Assembly: GCA_963664835.2 (NCBI GenBank)
Contig: CAXXUG010000004.1
Coordinates: 186,001-250,000, forward strand
Length of the DNA: 64,000 nucleotides
Direction: 5' to 3'
Source of the DNA: G963664835 sp963664835
GTDB lineage: Bacteria > Chloroflexota > UBA6077 > FW602-bin22 > JBCLEL01
Below are positions 34,331 to 43,542 of this stretch, piece after piece; position 1 is the first letter of the stretch, and every line of letters starts with the position of its first letter. Below the pieces are notes generated by a model that had not been told where the DNA came from, did no database searches, and saw only the letters and a list, made by a program, of their open reading frames with translations. The position numbers were made by a program, and so were the translations under genes.

Positions 34331-36013
34331 ATGGCGAATGCCCGCAATCGCCGTAGCCGGTTGACGACCGAAGGTATTGGCCGGGCACCGAATCGCGCCA
34401 TGCTGCGCGCGGTCGGGTTTCACGACGATGATTTCGACCGGCCAATGGTCGGAATTGCCTCTCTCTACAGCGACATTACTCCTTGCAACGCCCACTTGGA
34501 CCGTCTCGCACGTGAGGCGTACGAAGGTCTGCGGGCGGCCGGCGCAGTTCCCCAGATATTTGGGGCTCCAACCGCCTCGGACGGAATCATGATGGGCCAC
34601 CAGGGGATGCGATATAGCCTGGTGTCGCGCGAAGTCATCGCCGATAGTATCGAAGTCGTGGCAGGCGGGATGAATCACGACGGGCTGATTGCGCTGGGCG
34701 GATGCGACAAGAATATGCCAGGTTGCTTGATGGCGATGGCGCGCCTGAATATTCCCAGTATCTTCATCTACGGCGGAAGCATCCTACCCGGCACTGGAGA
34801 CGACGGCGCGGACATTGACATCGTTTCTATTTTCGAGGCGGTGGGTCAACATCAGGCCGGCAAGCTCGACGAGAAGGGTGTCTATAGGGTCGAATGCGAG
34901 GCCTGCCCCGGCGCCGGCGCCTGCGGAGGAATGTACACGGCCAATACGATGAGCTCCGCGATCGAAGCGATGGGGATGTCGCTGCCTTACGACGCCAGCA
35001 ATCCTGCGGTCTCGTCCGCCAAGGAGCGCGAAGCGTTCCTGGCCGGAAGAGCCTTAGTCAACCTCATAGAACAAGACATCTCGCCAAGGGACTTGATAAC
35101 TCGAGAGTCGTTGGAGAACGCCTACACGGTGGTGCTGGCCCTTGGAGGCTCCACTAATGCGATTCTCCACCTGATGGCGATTGCCAAGGAAGCGGACGTC
35201 GATTGGACTTTAGCGGACTTCGACCGGATAGGAGATAGAGTCCCACATCTGGCCGATCTCAAGCCCGGCGGCCGCTACGTGATGAACGATCTGCACGAGG
35301 CCGGCGGCACGCCGGCCGTGATGAAAGCACTGTTGGATGCCGGCTTCCTTCATCCGGATTGCATGACCTGCACCGGCCGGACCGTCGAAGAAAACCTTTC
35401 CGACGTGAGGAGCGTCTTCCGGCGCCGGCAGAAGGTGGTCAAATCATTGGACTCCCCCATGCATCCCTCGGGCCACCTGGTAGTTCTCCATGGAAACCTG
35501 GCCCCTGAGGGAGCTGTCGCGAAGGTCGCTGGTCTGCGCCGGCGAAGTATCACAGGGCCGGCACGAGTGTTCGATGGTGAAGAAGCGTGCTTCCAAGCGA
35601 TAGATCGACGCGAGATCAAGGCCGGCGACGTCGTCGTCATCCGTGGAGAGGGGCCTGTTGGTGGCCCGGGGATGCGGGAGATGCTCTCGGTCACGGCAGC
35701 TTTGGTTGGACAGGGCCTTGGCGAGTCAGTCGGCTTGATCACCGACGGCCGGTTCTCAGGCGGTAGTCACGGGCTGGTTGTCGGTCACGTGGCGCCGGAA
35801 ACCTGGGTAGGAGGTCCAATAGCGCTCGTCAAAGATGGCGACCCGATCACGATCGACGCCGATGCCAAGCTGCTGAAGCTTGCGGTTGGCAATGACGAGA
35901 TAGCGCGCAGGCGAGCAGAGTGGCAAAAGCCGGAGCTCAGAGTCTCTCGAGGGGTTCTGGCCAAGTACGCCAGGACCGTCCGTTCGGCAACCGAAGGCGC
36001 GGTCACTTCGTGA
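34331..36013 (+). CDS. ilvD: Dihydroxy-acid dehydratase
   Basis: IlvD turns 2,3-dihydroxy-isovalerate and -methylvalerate into the 2-keto acids leading to valine, isoleucine and leucine. 560 residues, the family length. Iron-sulfur cysteines are in T-P-C-N-A-H, G-G-C-D-K-N-M-P-G (with the carbamylated Lys region) and C-P-G-A-G-A-C-G-G-M-Y-T-A-N. The C-terminal T-D-G-R-F-S-G-G-S-H-G is present. Strong GGAGGGG precedes ATG 34331. No other ilv genes are near. Confidence 0.95.
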   Translation: MANARNRRSRLTTEGIGRAPNRAMLRAVGFHDDDFDRPMVGIASLYSDITPCNAHLDRLAREAYEGLRAAGAVPQIFGAPTASDGIMMGHQGMRYSLVSREVIADSIEVVAGGMNHDGLIALGGCDKNMPGCLMAMARLNIPSIFIYGGSILPGTGDDGADIDIVSIFEAVGQHQAGKLDEKGVYRVECEACPGAGACGGMYTANTMSSAIEAMGMSLPYDASNPAVSSAKEREAFLAGRALVNLIEQDISPRDLITRESLENAYTVVLALGGSTNAILHLMAIAKEADVDWTLADFDRIGDRVPHLADLKPGGRYVMNDLHEAGGTPAVMKALLDAGFLHPDCMTCTGRTVEENLSDVRSVFRRRQKVVKSLDSPMHPSGHLVVLHGNLAPEGAVAKVAGLRRRSITGPARVFDGEEACFQAIDRREIKAGDVVVIRGEGPVGGPGMREMLSVTAALVGQGLGESVGLITDGRFSGGSHGLVVGHVAPETWVGGPIALVKDGDPITIDADAKLLKLAVGNDEIARRRAEWQKPELRVSRGVLAKYARTVRSATEGAVTS

Positions 36014-36035
36014 GTGATTGAAGAATAGGAACACG

Positions 36036-36497
36036 CTAGTCCCGCGCGAGCGATCCACAGACTTTGAGTACCTCGGCGTTACGTGGAATTTCCCATTGTT
36101 GCCAGCCTATTTGAGCGAACCGCACCACACCCTGACGATCTATGACGTAAAGCCCGGGCCTCTGTCCCAAAGAGATTAGGCGGCTTTCGATCTGGTAGAG
36201 ATCGAACACGGCATGCTCGGTATCAACCAGGCAGGGAAACGGGAGATTCAACGCCTTACCGAATCGTTCGGCGTACCTCTTGGAAGCGTGGACGACTGCC
36301 AGCACCTCGGCGCCGGCCGATCTGAACTCCTGGTACTGGTCCGACAACTGGCGGAGGTGCCTGCGGCAGAACGGTCAAAGGAAGCTCCGAAGGAAAACAA
36401 GGACGACGGCTCGCTGCCAACGATAGTCGCTCAAGGCGATCTCGCCCCCGTTCAACGCCGGCAGGCTGAAGCCCGGTGCGAGTGTATTCACCGGCAC
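36036..36497 (-). CDS. Peroxiredoxin-like (AhpC/TSA) protein with in-frame TGA at the catalytic Cys: candidate selenoprotein
   Basis: Read through one TGA (36377-36375), the frame from GTG 36497 gives a 153-residue thioredoxin-fold protein: F-S-L-P-A-L-N-G-G, then V-L-V-F-L-R-S-F-L, the TGA, then P-F-C-R-R-H-L, and F-R-S-A-G-A-E-V-L-A-V. In this family the TGA position is normally the peroxidatic Cys of C-P-F-C. Everything else is intact and in one frame, which fits selenocysteine better than random decay, though a Cys-to-stop mutation is possible. It lies 31 bases after the MacB-like permease on the same strand. The start is uncertain (GTG 36497 or 36491). If the TGA stops translation, only an internal start could give the 103-residue C-terminal part. 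Confidence 0.6.
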
Positions 36498-36528
36498 CAG
36501 CGTAGTCGCGACTGGCGTATCGGTTCTC

Positions 36529-37785
36529 CTATTCGTACCTAAGGGCGTCTATCGGGTTCAGCGAAGCGGCCCGGGCGGCCGGGTAGATCCCGAAGAACAT
36601 ACCTATGACCATGGAGACGCCCACCGCCAACAGGATGGCATCGCCGGCGACTAGGGTCGGCAGAAAAACGTCATCGCCAAGAGGGATCTGGGAGACTATG
36701 AACGACAGCAGGCCACCCAAGCCTATGCCAATCACTGCTCCGATCACGCTGACTATGACGGACTCCAACAGGAACTGGAACAAAATGTCGCGACGCTTGG
36801 CTCCAAGCGCCTTCCGGATGCCGATCTCTCGGGTCCGTTCGGTCACCGATACCAGCATTATGTTCATAATTCCAATACCGCCGACGACCAGCGAAATAGC
36901 GGCAATGCCACCGAGGAATATGGTGAGCCCAGTGGTGAACGTATTGACGAATCCCAGTATGTCGCGCTGGCTCTGGATGGTGAAATCGTCTTCGACAACG
37001 CCGTGACGTTCGCGCAGGATTTGCCCTATCTGCTCGGTGGCATCTTCCAGTTCGTCCTCGCTGACCACTTCTACCGCAATCGAGCCAACATTGATCTGGC
37101 CCCCGGTGGTGCGAGCCGGGTCCAACCGGGTCTGCATGGTCGTAATCGGGATGATGGCGATATCGTCCTGGTTGGCGCCAAAACCTCCACCACCCTTTGA
37201 TTCCAGAACACCGATCACTCGGAAAGGTACACCTCGCCGGCCAAAAGTGCTGACTCTCACGGTCAAGCCAATCGGGTCGGCATCTTCAAATAGGTCTTCG
37301 GCCACTGCACTTCCCAGCACCATGACCCGCGATCGCCCTTCAACGTGCTCTCTCGAGATAAATTCGCCGAACTCGACCGGACTGTTTCTTACCGACTCGT
37401 ATAAGTGGGTGGTCCCGGTGACTTGAGTTGAGATGTTTTCGCCCCCGATGATTAGCTGGGCTCCTCTGAACGCATTGGGAACAGCCGCTACTACGGACGG
37501 CGCCGCGTAGCTCTGGTTCAGGGCAAGCGCGTCGTCATACGTTAGCGTAGGGCGTTGCCCGCGTGCAACGCCTCCCTGTTCAAAGTTACCTGGGGTTACG
37601 AATAGCAAGTTCGCTCCAAGTCCTTGGACTTGGCCGGTAAATAGCTCATTTAGGCCCCGCCCGATCGACATCAGTCCGATCACGGCGCCTATGCCGATAA
37701 CGATCCCCAGCGTGGTCAACAGCGTACGCAACACGTTTGCGCCCATCGCGCGTAAAGCGACACCTAGGGCTAGACCCAGGGTCAT
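36529..37785 (-). CDS. MacB-like ABC transporter permease (FtsX/MacB_PCD)
   Basis: A 418-residue membrane protein with an N-terminal helix, a large extracytoplasmic MacB core domain (~45-260) and three C-terminal helices of the FtsX type, including I-G-I-R-K-A-L-G-A-K-R-R-D-I. Its start overlaps the ATPase stop (ATGA). With the genes at 37782 and 38529 it forms a MacAB-type tripartite or mechanotransmission system for exporting lipoproteins, peptides or antibiotics. Substrate unknown. Confidence 0.9.
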   Translation of the reverse strand: MTLGLALGVALRAMGANVLRTLLTTLGIVIGIGAVIGLMSIGRGLNELFTGQVQGLGANLLFVTPGNFEQGGVARGQRPTLTYDDALALNQSYAAPSVVAAVPNAFRGAQLIIGGENISTQVTGTTHLYESVRNSPVEFGEFISREHVEGRSRVMVLGSAVAEDLFEDADPIGLTVRVSTFGRRGVPFRVIGVLESKGGGGFGANQDDIAIIPITTMQTRLDPARTTGGQINVGSIAVEVVSEDELEDATEQIGQILRERHGVVEDDFTIQSQRDILGFVNTFTTGLTIFLGGIAAISLVVGGIGIMNIMLVSVTERTREIGIRKALGAKRRDILFQFLLESVIVSVIGAVIGIGLGGLLSFIVSQIPLGDDVFLPTLVAGDAILLAVGVSMVIGMFFGIYPAARAASLNPIDALRYE

Positions 37786-38504
37786 GGCGTCACCTGCGCT
37801 GTTCCGGCGGCAACCCCGGCGAACAACCGATCCGCGACCTGCTCGTCCGACACGATCTTGCCATCGCGGATCTGCACGGTGCGCTTGGTATGTAGAGCAA
37901 TGTCGGGTTCGTGGGTAACAAAGACTGTAGTCAATTCCCGCTCTTCGTTGAGTCGTTGAAAGATCGCCATTATCTCCCGGCTGGTGACCGTGTCGAGTGC
38001 GCCAGTGGGCTCATCGGCGAGAACGATAGCCGGATTGGTTACGATCGCTCGAGCGATGGCCACGCGCTGTTGCTGGCCGCCGGAGAGCTCGGTCGGCTTG
38101 TGGTCCTTCCGCTCTATTAGGCCGACAATTTCCAACGCCTCCAAACTGCGCTGCCGGCGATCAGGGGCACCAGTGTATATGAGCGGAAGCTCAACCTGCT
38201 CGATAGCGTTCATTCTCGGCAGCAGGTTGAAGTTCTGGAAGACGAAACCGATCTTCTGTCCGCGGACGCCGGCGAGCTGGTTGTCTGAAAGCGTCGATAC
38301 CTCCTGCCCGTCAAGATTGTAGCTGCCGCTGGTAGGCTGATCGAGGCAGCCAATTATGTTCATCAGCGTTGTCTTGCCCGAGCCGGACGGCCCCATGATG
38401 GCGACCATCTCGCTGGCTTGGATGTCTATAGATAGGCCGCGCAGGGCATGAACCTCCACGTCGCCCATCTTGTAGACTTTGGTCACATCTTGGATTCTGA
38501 TCAT
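37782..38504 (-). CDS. MacB/LolD-like ABC transporter ATPase
   Basis: 240 residues with Walker A G-P-S-G-S-G-K-T-T, Q-loop, signature L-S-G-G-Q-Q-Q-R-V-A-I-A-R-A, Walker B V-L-A-D-E-P-T-G-A-L-D and H-loop V-T-H-E-P-D. The sequence is typical of the LolD/MacB ATPase class that pairs with FtsX-type permeases. Located between the adaptor and the permease in one operon. Confidence 0.93.
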   Translation of the reverse strand: MIRIQDVTKVYKMGDVEVHALRGLSIDIQASEMVAIMGPSGSGKTTLMNIIGCLDQPTSGSYNLDGQEVSTLSDNQLAGVRGQKIGFVFQNFNLLPRMNAIEQVELPLIYTGAPDRRQRSLEALEIVGLIERKDHKPTELSGGQQQRVAIARAIVTNPAIVLADEPTGALDTVTSREIMAIFQRLNEERELTTVFVTHEPDIALHTKRTVQIRDGKIVSDEQVADRLFAGVAAGTAQVTP

Positions 38505-38528
38505 CTGAGATATTCCTCGCCGTGTTCT

Positions 38529-41234
38529 CTAACCGCCGAATGAGACACTTAACTGAGTCCTGGTAGGTCTGAGAAGTACCTCTTCGCCTTCAGATAATCC
38601 GCTCAAGATCTCGGTGAAGCGTTCATTGCGAATGCCAGTCGTAACTTTACGCTCTTCGGTGCCTTCAGCAGTGACCACGTCAACAAACAGGTCTTCTCCA
38701 TCGCGCCGCACCGCCCGATTAGGCAACACCAGTACCCCCTCTTTGCGTAGGACAACTATATCAGCGATCACGGTCATACCAGCCGGCAAGACCTGATTCA
38801 AGTTGGTCAGCTCGATAGTCACCGGGTAGGTCGCCACACCCTGCTCCACGTTGGCGATCGGCGAGACCGACGAGACTGTGCCGGTAAGCTCGGCATCCGG
38901 CAGGGCCTCTATAGAAAGGGTGACGTTCTGACCCACGGCCACTTTGGGCACGTCTGTCTCATCGACATCCACGTCGATTCGAACGGACTTGGTGTCCGCG
39001 ACTACGGCGGCCTCGGTACCTGCTGAGATCTCTTCGCCGGCATTGGCGTTTATCGAAGCTATCACGCCGGTGAATGGGGCAGTGACTACCGACCGGCTAA
39101 TGTTGAGCTCGGACCGATCGACCGCGATCTGCGCTTGCCTGACCTGTTCTCGGGACAGCTCTAGCTCGATATCGCTAACAGTCCCGGTCTTCTCGCTGTA
39201 TGTGGCTTTGGCATTCGCGAGAGTGCTGAGTGCCTGTTGGATATCCGCCGGCTTGACGCCTTCGTTGAGACTAGCGAGATCGGTAACGGCGCGCTGATAG
39301 CTCGCCCGGGCCGACTCTATCGCGGCTTCGGCACTCTGGATCTCAGAAGCCTTTGCGCCGGTCCTGAGGGTAGCCAGGTTGCTGAGCGCAGTCTGGTAGC
39401 TGGCCTTTGCCGACTCGAGGGTGGCTTGGGCAGACTTGGTATCGGTCCCGGCCTCGAAGCTCGCCAGGTTGCTAAGCGCCGACTGGTAATTGGCCCTAGC
39501 GGTCTCCACCGCAGCCTCTGCAGACCTGATATCGGTCCCGGCCTCGAAGCTCGCCAGGTTGCTAAGCGCCGACTGGTAGTTGGCCCTTGCCGTCCCAACC
39601 GCAGCCTCTGCAGACCTGATATCGGTCCCGGCGTCGAAGCTTGCCAAATTGTTGAGCGCAGACTCGTAATTCGACCTAGCGGTCTCGACCGCCGCCTCAG
39701 CCGACTTGATATCGGTCCCGGCATCGAAGCTCGCCAGATTGCCGAGCGCTGATTGGTGATTGGCTCGGGCCGTCTCGACCGCGGCCTCCGCAACCTTTAT
39801 TTCGGACTCCGTCGGCCCGTCCACGAGTTGGTCCAGGCTGGCCTGGGCGCTCTCCAACTGCGCATTGGCACTCTCGACCGCTCTCTCGGCGTTGCCTACG
39901 TCGGACGGATCGGCGCCAGCCTTCAGGTCCGCCAGCCTCTGCTCAGCCTGACGGACAGCGGCCTGAGCATTGGCTACTCCAGCGTCGGCGGACCGACAGC
40001 TAGCGCTGTCTTCACCGAAACGACCACAGGTCCCATCCCGCGAGATCTGGGTGGACCAGAGGCTGTTCCTGGCGGTGTCAAGGCTGATTTGCAGGAGGTT
40101 GACTTCGGATTCTGTAGGGCCGGCCAAGAGCTTTTCAAGAGCGGATTGAGCACTAGCCAATCCGGCCTCTGCCGAAATGACTGCCTGGCGAGCGGAGGCC
40201 AGGTTTGATTCTTTGGGGCCATCAAGAAGAGTGGCAAGATTGGATTCGGCGCTGCGCAGGTTTGCCTCCGCCGCGCCGGCCGCCGCCACCAAACTCTGTC
40301 TGGTCGAACCGTCCTTCAATGAAGCTAATGCAGCCTCGGCGCTGCGCAGGTTTGCCTCCGCCGCGCTGGTCGCCGCCACCAAACTCTGCCTGGTCGAGCC
40401 GTCCTTCAATGAAGCTAATGCAGCCTCGGCGCTGCGCAGGTTTGCCTCCGCCGCGCCGGCCGCCGCCACCAAACTCTGTTCGGTCGAGCCGTCCTTCAAT
40501 GAAGCTAATGCAGCCTCGGCGCTGCGCAGGTTTGCCTCCGCAACGCTAATCGCCGCCTTGAGATCCAACTCGGTTGACTCTGACGTCAACGACTCGAGTG
40601 CAGCTTCGGCGCTCCTTACGCTTGCCTCGGCCGCACTGACAGATGCTTCCGCGGCCTGTATTTCATCCAGGGTGGCGCCGGCCTTTAGCGAGTCCAAACT
40701 CGCTTGAGCGCTCCGGAGACTCGCCTCGGCCGCAGTGACCGAAGCAGTGGCCGTGTCTATGTCCTCCTGGGGGATTCCCTCCAAGAGCTCATCATAGCGC
40801 GCTTGGGCGCTGTCCATCGAGGCCTTGGCCGCAGCTATCTCATCTTCGGAGGCTCTCGATGTAAGGTTCTCGTAGTTTAGCTCTGCTACTCTCAAAGCTG
40901 ATTGGGCTTGTTCGAGATCGAGCTCCAACCCGGCCTGCTCGGTGTCCAATTGGACGATCACCTGCCCGGTTTCGACCTGGTCGCCTACACCGAAGAGCGA
41001 TTCCTGCACTACGCCGCCCGAACCGTAGATGATCTTCGCCCGCCTGCCAAGCGCGGTTGTACCACTTACGGTCACTATTGACTCGATTACATCACGCTCC
41101 ACCATGACCGTCTCTCCAGCCATCTCGGCTTCTTCCTGAGGACGGGTCAGAGTGAAACCCGCGTAGCCTATGCCGGCGAGTATGATGATTGCAAGCAAGA
41201 TTATGAGCCAACGACGGATTTTCAAAGTTCGCAC
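38529..41234 (-). CDS. Membrane-fusion (HlyD/MacA-like) adaptor with greatly extended coiled-coil repeats
   Basis: About 901 residues; ordinary MacA/EmrA adaptors have 370-450. An N-terminal membrane helix is followed by a biotinyl-lipoyl half (V-V-Q-E-S-L-F-G-V-G-D-Q-V), a ~600-residue helical hairpin, the second lipoyl half (V-V-T-A-P-F-T-G-V-I-A-S) and the beta-barrel end. The hairpin is built from ~30-residue repeats rich in Ala, Ser, Leu and Glu, such as R-S-A-E-A-A-L-A-S-L-K-D-G. I prefer GTG 41234 with GAGG six bases upstream. It heads the operon with the MacB-like ATPase and permease. Confidence 0.88.
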   Translation of the reverse strand: MRTLKIRRWLIILLAIIILAGIGYAGFTLTRPQEEAEMAGETVMVERDVIESIVTVSGTTALGRRAKIIYGSGGVVQESLFGVGDQVETGQVIVQLDTEQAGLELDLEQAQSALRVAELNYENLTSRASEDEIAAAKASMDSAQARYDELLEGIPQEDIDTATASVTAAEASLRSAQASLDSLKAGATLDEIQAAEASVSAAEASVRSAEAALESLTSESTELDLKAAISVAEANLRSAEAALASLKDGSTEQSLVAAAGAAEANLRSAEAALASLKDGSTRQSLVAATSAAEANLRSAEAALASLKDGSTRQSLVAAAGAAEANLRSAESNLATLLDGPKESNLASARQAVISAEAGLASAQSALEKLLAGPTESEVNLLQISLDTARNSLWSTQISRDGTCGRFGEDSASCRSADAGVANAQAAVRQAEQRLADLKAGADPSDVGNAERAVESANAQLESAQASLDQLVDGPTESEIKVAEAAVETARANHQSALGNLASFDAGTDIKSAEAAVETARSNYESALNNLASFDAGTDIRSAEAAVGTARANYQSALSNLASFEAGTDIRSAEAAVETARANYQSALSNLASFEAGTDTKSAQATLESAKASYQTALSNLATLRTGAKASEIQSAEAAIESARASYQRAVTDLASLNEGVKPADIQQALSTLANAKATYSEKTGTVSDIELELSREQVRQAQIAVDRSELNISRSVVTAPFTGVIASINANAGEEISAGTEAAVVADTKSVRIDVDVDETDVPKVAVGQNVTLSIEALPDAELTGTVSSVSPIANVEQGVATYPVTIELTNLNQVLPAGMTVIADIVVLRKEGVLVLPNRAVRRDGEDLFVDVVTAEGTEERKVTTGIRNERFTEILSGLSEGEEVLLRPTRTQLSVSFGG
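39451..39780. repeat. 90-bp tandem repeats in the adaptor gene, array A
   Basis: Near-identical units begin at 39451, 39541, 39631 and 39721, each coding a 30-residue helical unit with A-S-F-(D/E)-A-G-T-D-I-(K/R)-S-A-E-A-A-V. Exact 90-bp period keeps frame and heptad-like register. Confidence 0.9.
40250..40560. repeat. 90-bp tandem repeats in the adaptor gene, array B
   Basis: Units with the TTTGCCTCCG segment at 40261, 40351, 40441 and 40531; the middle copies differ at only a few bases. Each codes 30 residues (A-S-L-K-D-G-S-T-x-Q-S-L-V-A-A). High identity suggests recent expansion by unequal recombination or slippage. Confidence 0.9.
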
Positions 41235-41824
41235 ACCTTTCCTCTGGATCCATTGGTGCAGGCGTATCCACACGGTACCCGGGTACGCGACCGAGACGTC
41301 GTAGCGGATTGGTCAACCAAAGAGCCGAAGACGATGTCTTCGCGCTGCGTTTGGGAAATTTGCCCGTTACCAGGTCGAGTTAATTTGATTTATGGAATAT
41401 CTATTCTAAATCACCAATAACATACAGTAACCCCAGCCGGAAACGCCACATTTTTCAGCACAACACGGAGGAGTTGTGGGGCCTCACACAACTGCGATCC
41501 CGACCTTTATCCTCAGGCACAGCAGAATCTGTCCGCTTTGTTCTTCCGCATCGCCGCTGTAATGTGCATCCGGCTCCTTGTGACCGATACTCTAAGCGCA
41601 AGCGGGGATTCAGTCATCGGCCGGCCGACCGATTTTGACTTGGACAACGGGCCGATGGTCTGATCATTCATTCCACTGACAGATGTATCCCCCATGGGTA
41701 CTATCGGCGCCCAATCGCGCAGTCGAAGAGTTGATTGGCAGGAGTTGGCTGGCAATGGCAAACAAACCCAGCCCGGCCGGTCCGTCGATCTGGAAAGAAC
41801 CTCGGCCGACTACAAACTGCGAGG
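41235..41824. other. Gap upstream of the efflux operon
   Basis: 590 bases between the PaaK-like gene and the adaptor. There is an AT-rich patch at ~41390-41430 that may contain the operon promoter, but no convincing -35/-10 pair. An 82-codon minus-strand frame here has no family signal. Confidence 0.5.
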
Positions 41825-43165
41825 CTATTCCTTTTTCCGCGAGTCTTCGACCCGCGCGGTTGCCGTCTTGCCTTCGCCGGCGGTCACTCTCGGAAGGCTA
41901 TCCGGCGCAACCAGTTCGACGCTATTCGGATTCACACTCGTTACGCTTCGCACGGCCCGACGCATCGCCGCGGCGAGTTCTGCGATCCTGGTACCGTTTC
42001 CCAGCAAGTCCGTGTCCTTCACCTCGACGCGCAGCTTGAAACTGTCCATACCGCGACGATCTGTCCCTATATACATGCGAAAGTTGGCTCCGGCCTCCGG
42101 AAATCGCAGCAGGGCCTCCTCTACTTGACTGGGAAAGACGATCAGTCCGCGCAGTGGCACCGCATCGTCGCTGCGCCCCTTGATAGCGGAGATGCGAGGG
42201 TGGGTTCTCCCACATCCGCACTCACGCCAAGTCAGGGCGGAAAGATCGCGGCTCCGGTAGCGGATGAAGCTCGTGCCTTCAAATATGAGGTTGGTCCAGA
42301 CCAACTCGCCGGGTTCTCCGTCCGGGACGGTTTCGCCGGTTTCAGGGTCGATGCATTCGCACAGAAACGCGTCTGCCCAGGCGTGCATCCCGAACTCGCG
42401 GTCACGGAGTTCGCACTCGCACGTCATTCCCGGGCCAAGGAACTCGGTCATTCCGAACTCATCGTATGCGGTAATGCCAAAGAGTTGCTCGATCTTTTCG
42501 CGTGTCGACCAGGGCCAGGGCTCGGCGCCAAAGAGGCCGGTGCGGGGATGTCTCTTCTCGTCCAGGTTGAGTCCAAGCTCCTGGGCCACCTGACCACAGT
42601 AGAGGGCAAAGGACGGCGTCATGCAGAACGCGTCGATTTCCAGGTCGTTGATCAGAGATACCTGGCGTTCGGCTTGGCCGGAGCTTGTCGGTATTGCAAG
42701 AACGCCCATCGCCCGGGCGCCGTAATGGAAACCGAATCCGCCGGTCGGCAGACCGTAGCCGTATGCGTTCAGCAACTTGTCCCCGGGCCGGATACCGACC
42801 ATCCACAGCTCTCGAGCGTTTAGCTCTGCCCAGGTGGAGAGGTCTTTTTCGGTGGCGAACATCAACACAGCCTCGCCGGTCGTACCAGAGGTACTGTGCA
42901 TCTCTCTGAGATCTTCGCGCGGAGCGGTAACGGCTCCCCACGGATAAGCGCCGCGTACCGCCGCCTTTTCCAGGAAAGGTAGCTTACGGACATCTTCGAG
43001 GCGCCGTATGTCTGCCGGCTTTACGCCGGCCCTATCGTAGAGACCGCGATAGAAATCGCTCGTGTGATAGGCCCTTTCCACCGAAGATTTCAGCCGGCTC
43101 AACTGGAGCTCCTTGAGCTTCTCGACCGGCATCGCCTCGATTTCGGGGTTATAGACGTTGCTCAT
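41825..43165 (-). CDS. Phenylacetate-CoA ligase-like AMP-forming enzyme
   Basis: 446 residues of the PaaK group, which activates aromatic acids as CoA thioesters. Motifs: the ATP loop S-T-S-G-T-T-G near residue 91, F-G-A-E-P-W-P, Y-D-E-F-G-M-T-E, and Y-R-S-R-D-L with R-S-D-D. A cysteine cluster (C-E-C-E, then C-G-C) also appears. No phenylacetate pathway genes are nearby, so the acid substrate is uncertain. Start ATG 43165. Confidence 0.88.
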   Translation of the reverse strand: MSNVYNPEIEAMPVEKLKELQLSRLKSSVERAYHTSDFYRGLYDRAGVKPADIRRLEDVRKLPFLEKAAVRGAYPWGAVTAPREDLREMHSTSGTTGEAVLMFATEKDLSTWAELNARELWMVGIRPGDKLLNAYGYGLPTGGFGFHYGARAMGVLAIPTSSGQAERQVSLINDLEIDAFCMTPSFALYCGQVAQELGLNLDEKRHPRTGLFGAEPWPWSTREKIEQLFGITAYDEFGMTEFLGPGMTCECELRDREFGMHAWADAFLCECIDPETGETVPDGEPGELVWTNLIFEGTSFIRYRSRDLSALTWRECGCGRTHPRISAIKGRSDDAVPLRGLIVFPSQVEEALLRFPEAGANFRMYIGTDRRGMDSFKLRVEVKDTDLLGNGTRIAELAAAMRRAVRSVTSVNPNSVELVAPDSLPRVTAGEGKTATARVEDSRKKE

Positions 43166-43482
43166 GATCCGCGATTCGGCTCCTTGGGTACAGCAGAACA
43201 GATGTTTCGAGTGTTGTCAGCGAATACCACCGTTCCCCTGTCAGTGAAACGGGCGATCTTCATGGTCAATGGTCCTTGCGCCAGGCAGAACGAACAAACT
43301 CTACGCCGGCGAGGGCCAGCAAGCGATGCTAACACGCTGAAAATGCGGGCGTCAACGCGGGGGACTTATCGCGCCTTTCTTAAGACTCCGGGTTGAATCC
43401 GGACGGGACGCTATCACCTGAAAGGTAACAGACGTGGGAACGCTGACTTGGGGTTGTAATCAACACACCCACTTAATTCCCG
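43166..43482. other. Gap between PaaK-like gene and VapC remnant
   Basis: About 317 bases. A small ACCT-gaa-AGGT palindrome lies near 43420. I see no gene; if the VapC remnant once continued here, that part is unrecognisable. Confidence 0.45.
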
Positions 43483-43542
43483 TCAATCATGACCTGCAGG
43501 CGAATGAACCCATGCGAGAGAATTCGCATCGACAGCGATCAC
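43483..43542 (-). pseudogene. Truncated VapC-type PIN toxin
   Basis: GTG 43542 overlaps the antitoxin stop (GTGA). The frame codes only V-I-A-V-D-A-N-S-L-A-W-V-H-S-P and four more residues before TGA. That is the first strand and first catalytic Asp of a PIN-domain nuclease; the remaining ~110 residues are absent. Confidence 0.7.

Noticed and set aside
39237..40707. Long plus-strand frames opposite the efflux adaptor
   Set aside because: They are shadows of the repeat-rich coiled-coil gene on the other strand.
41513..41761. An 82-codon frame in the gap before the efflux operon
   Set aside because: No family signal or start context.
43396..43482. Remaining VapC sequence in another frame beyond the stub
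   Set aside because: I read the other frames and found no PIN motifs, so a deletion is more likely than a frameshift.
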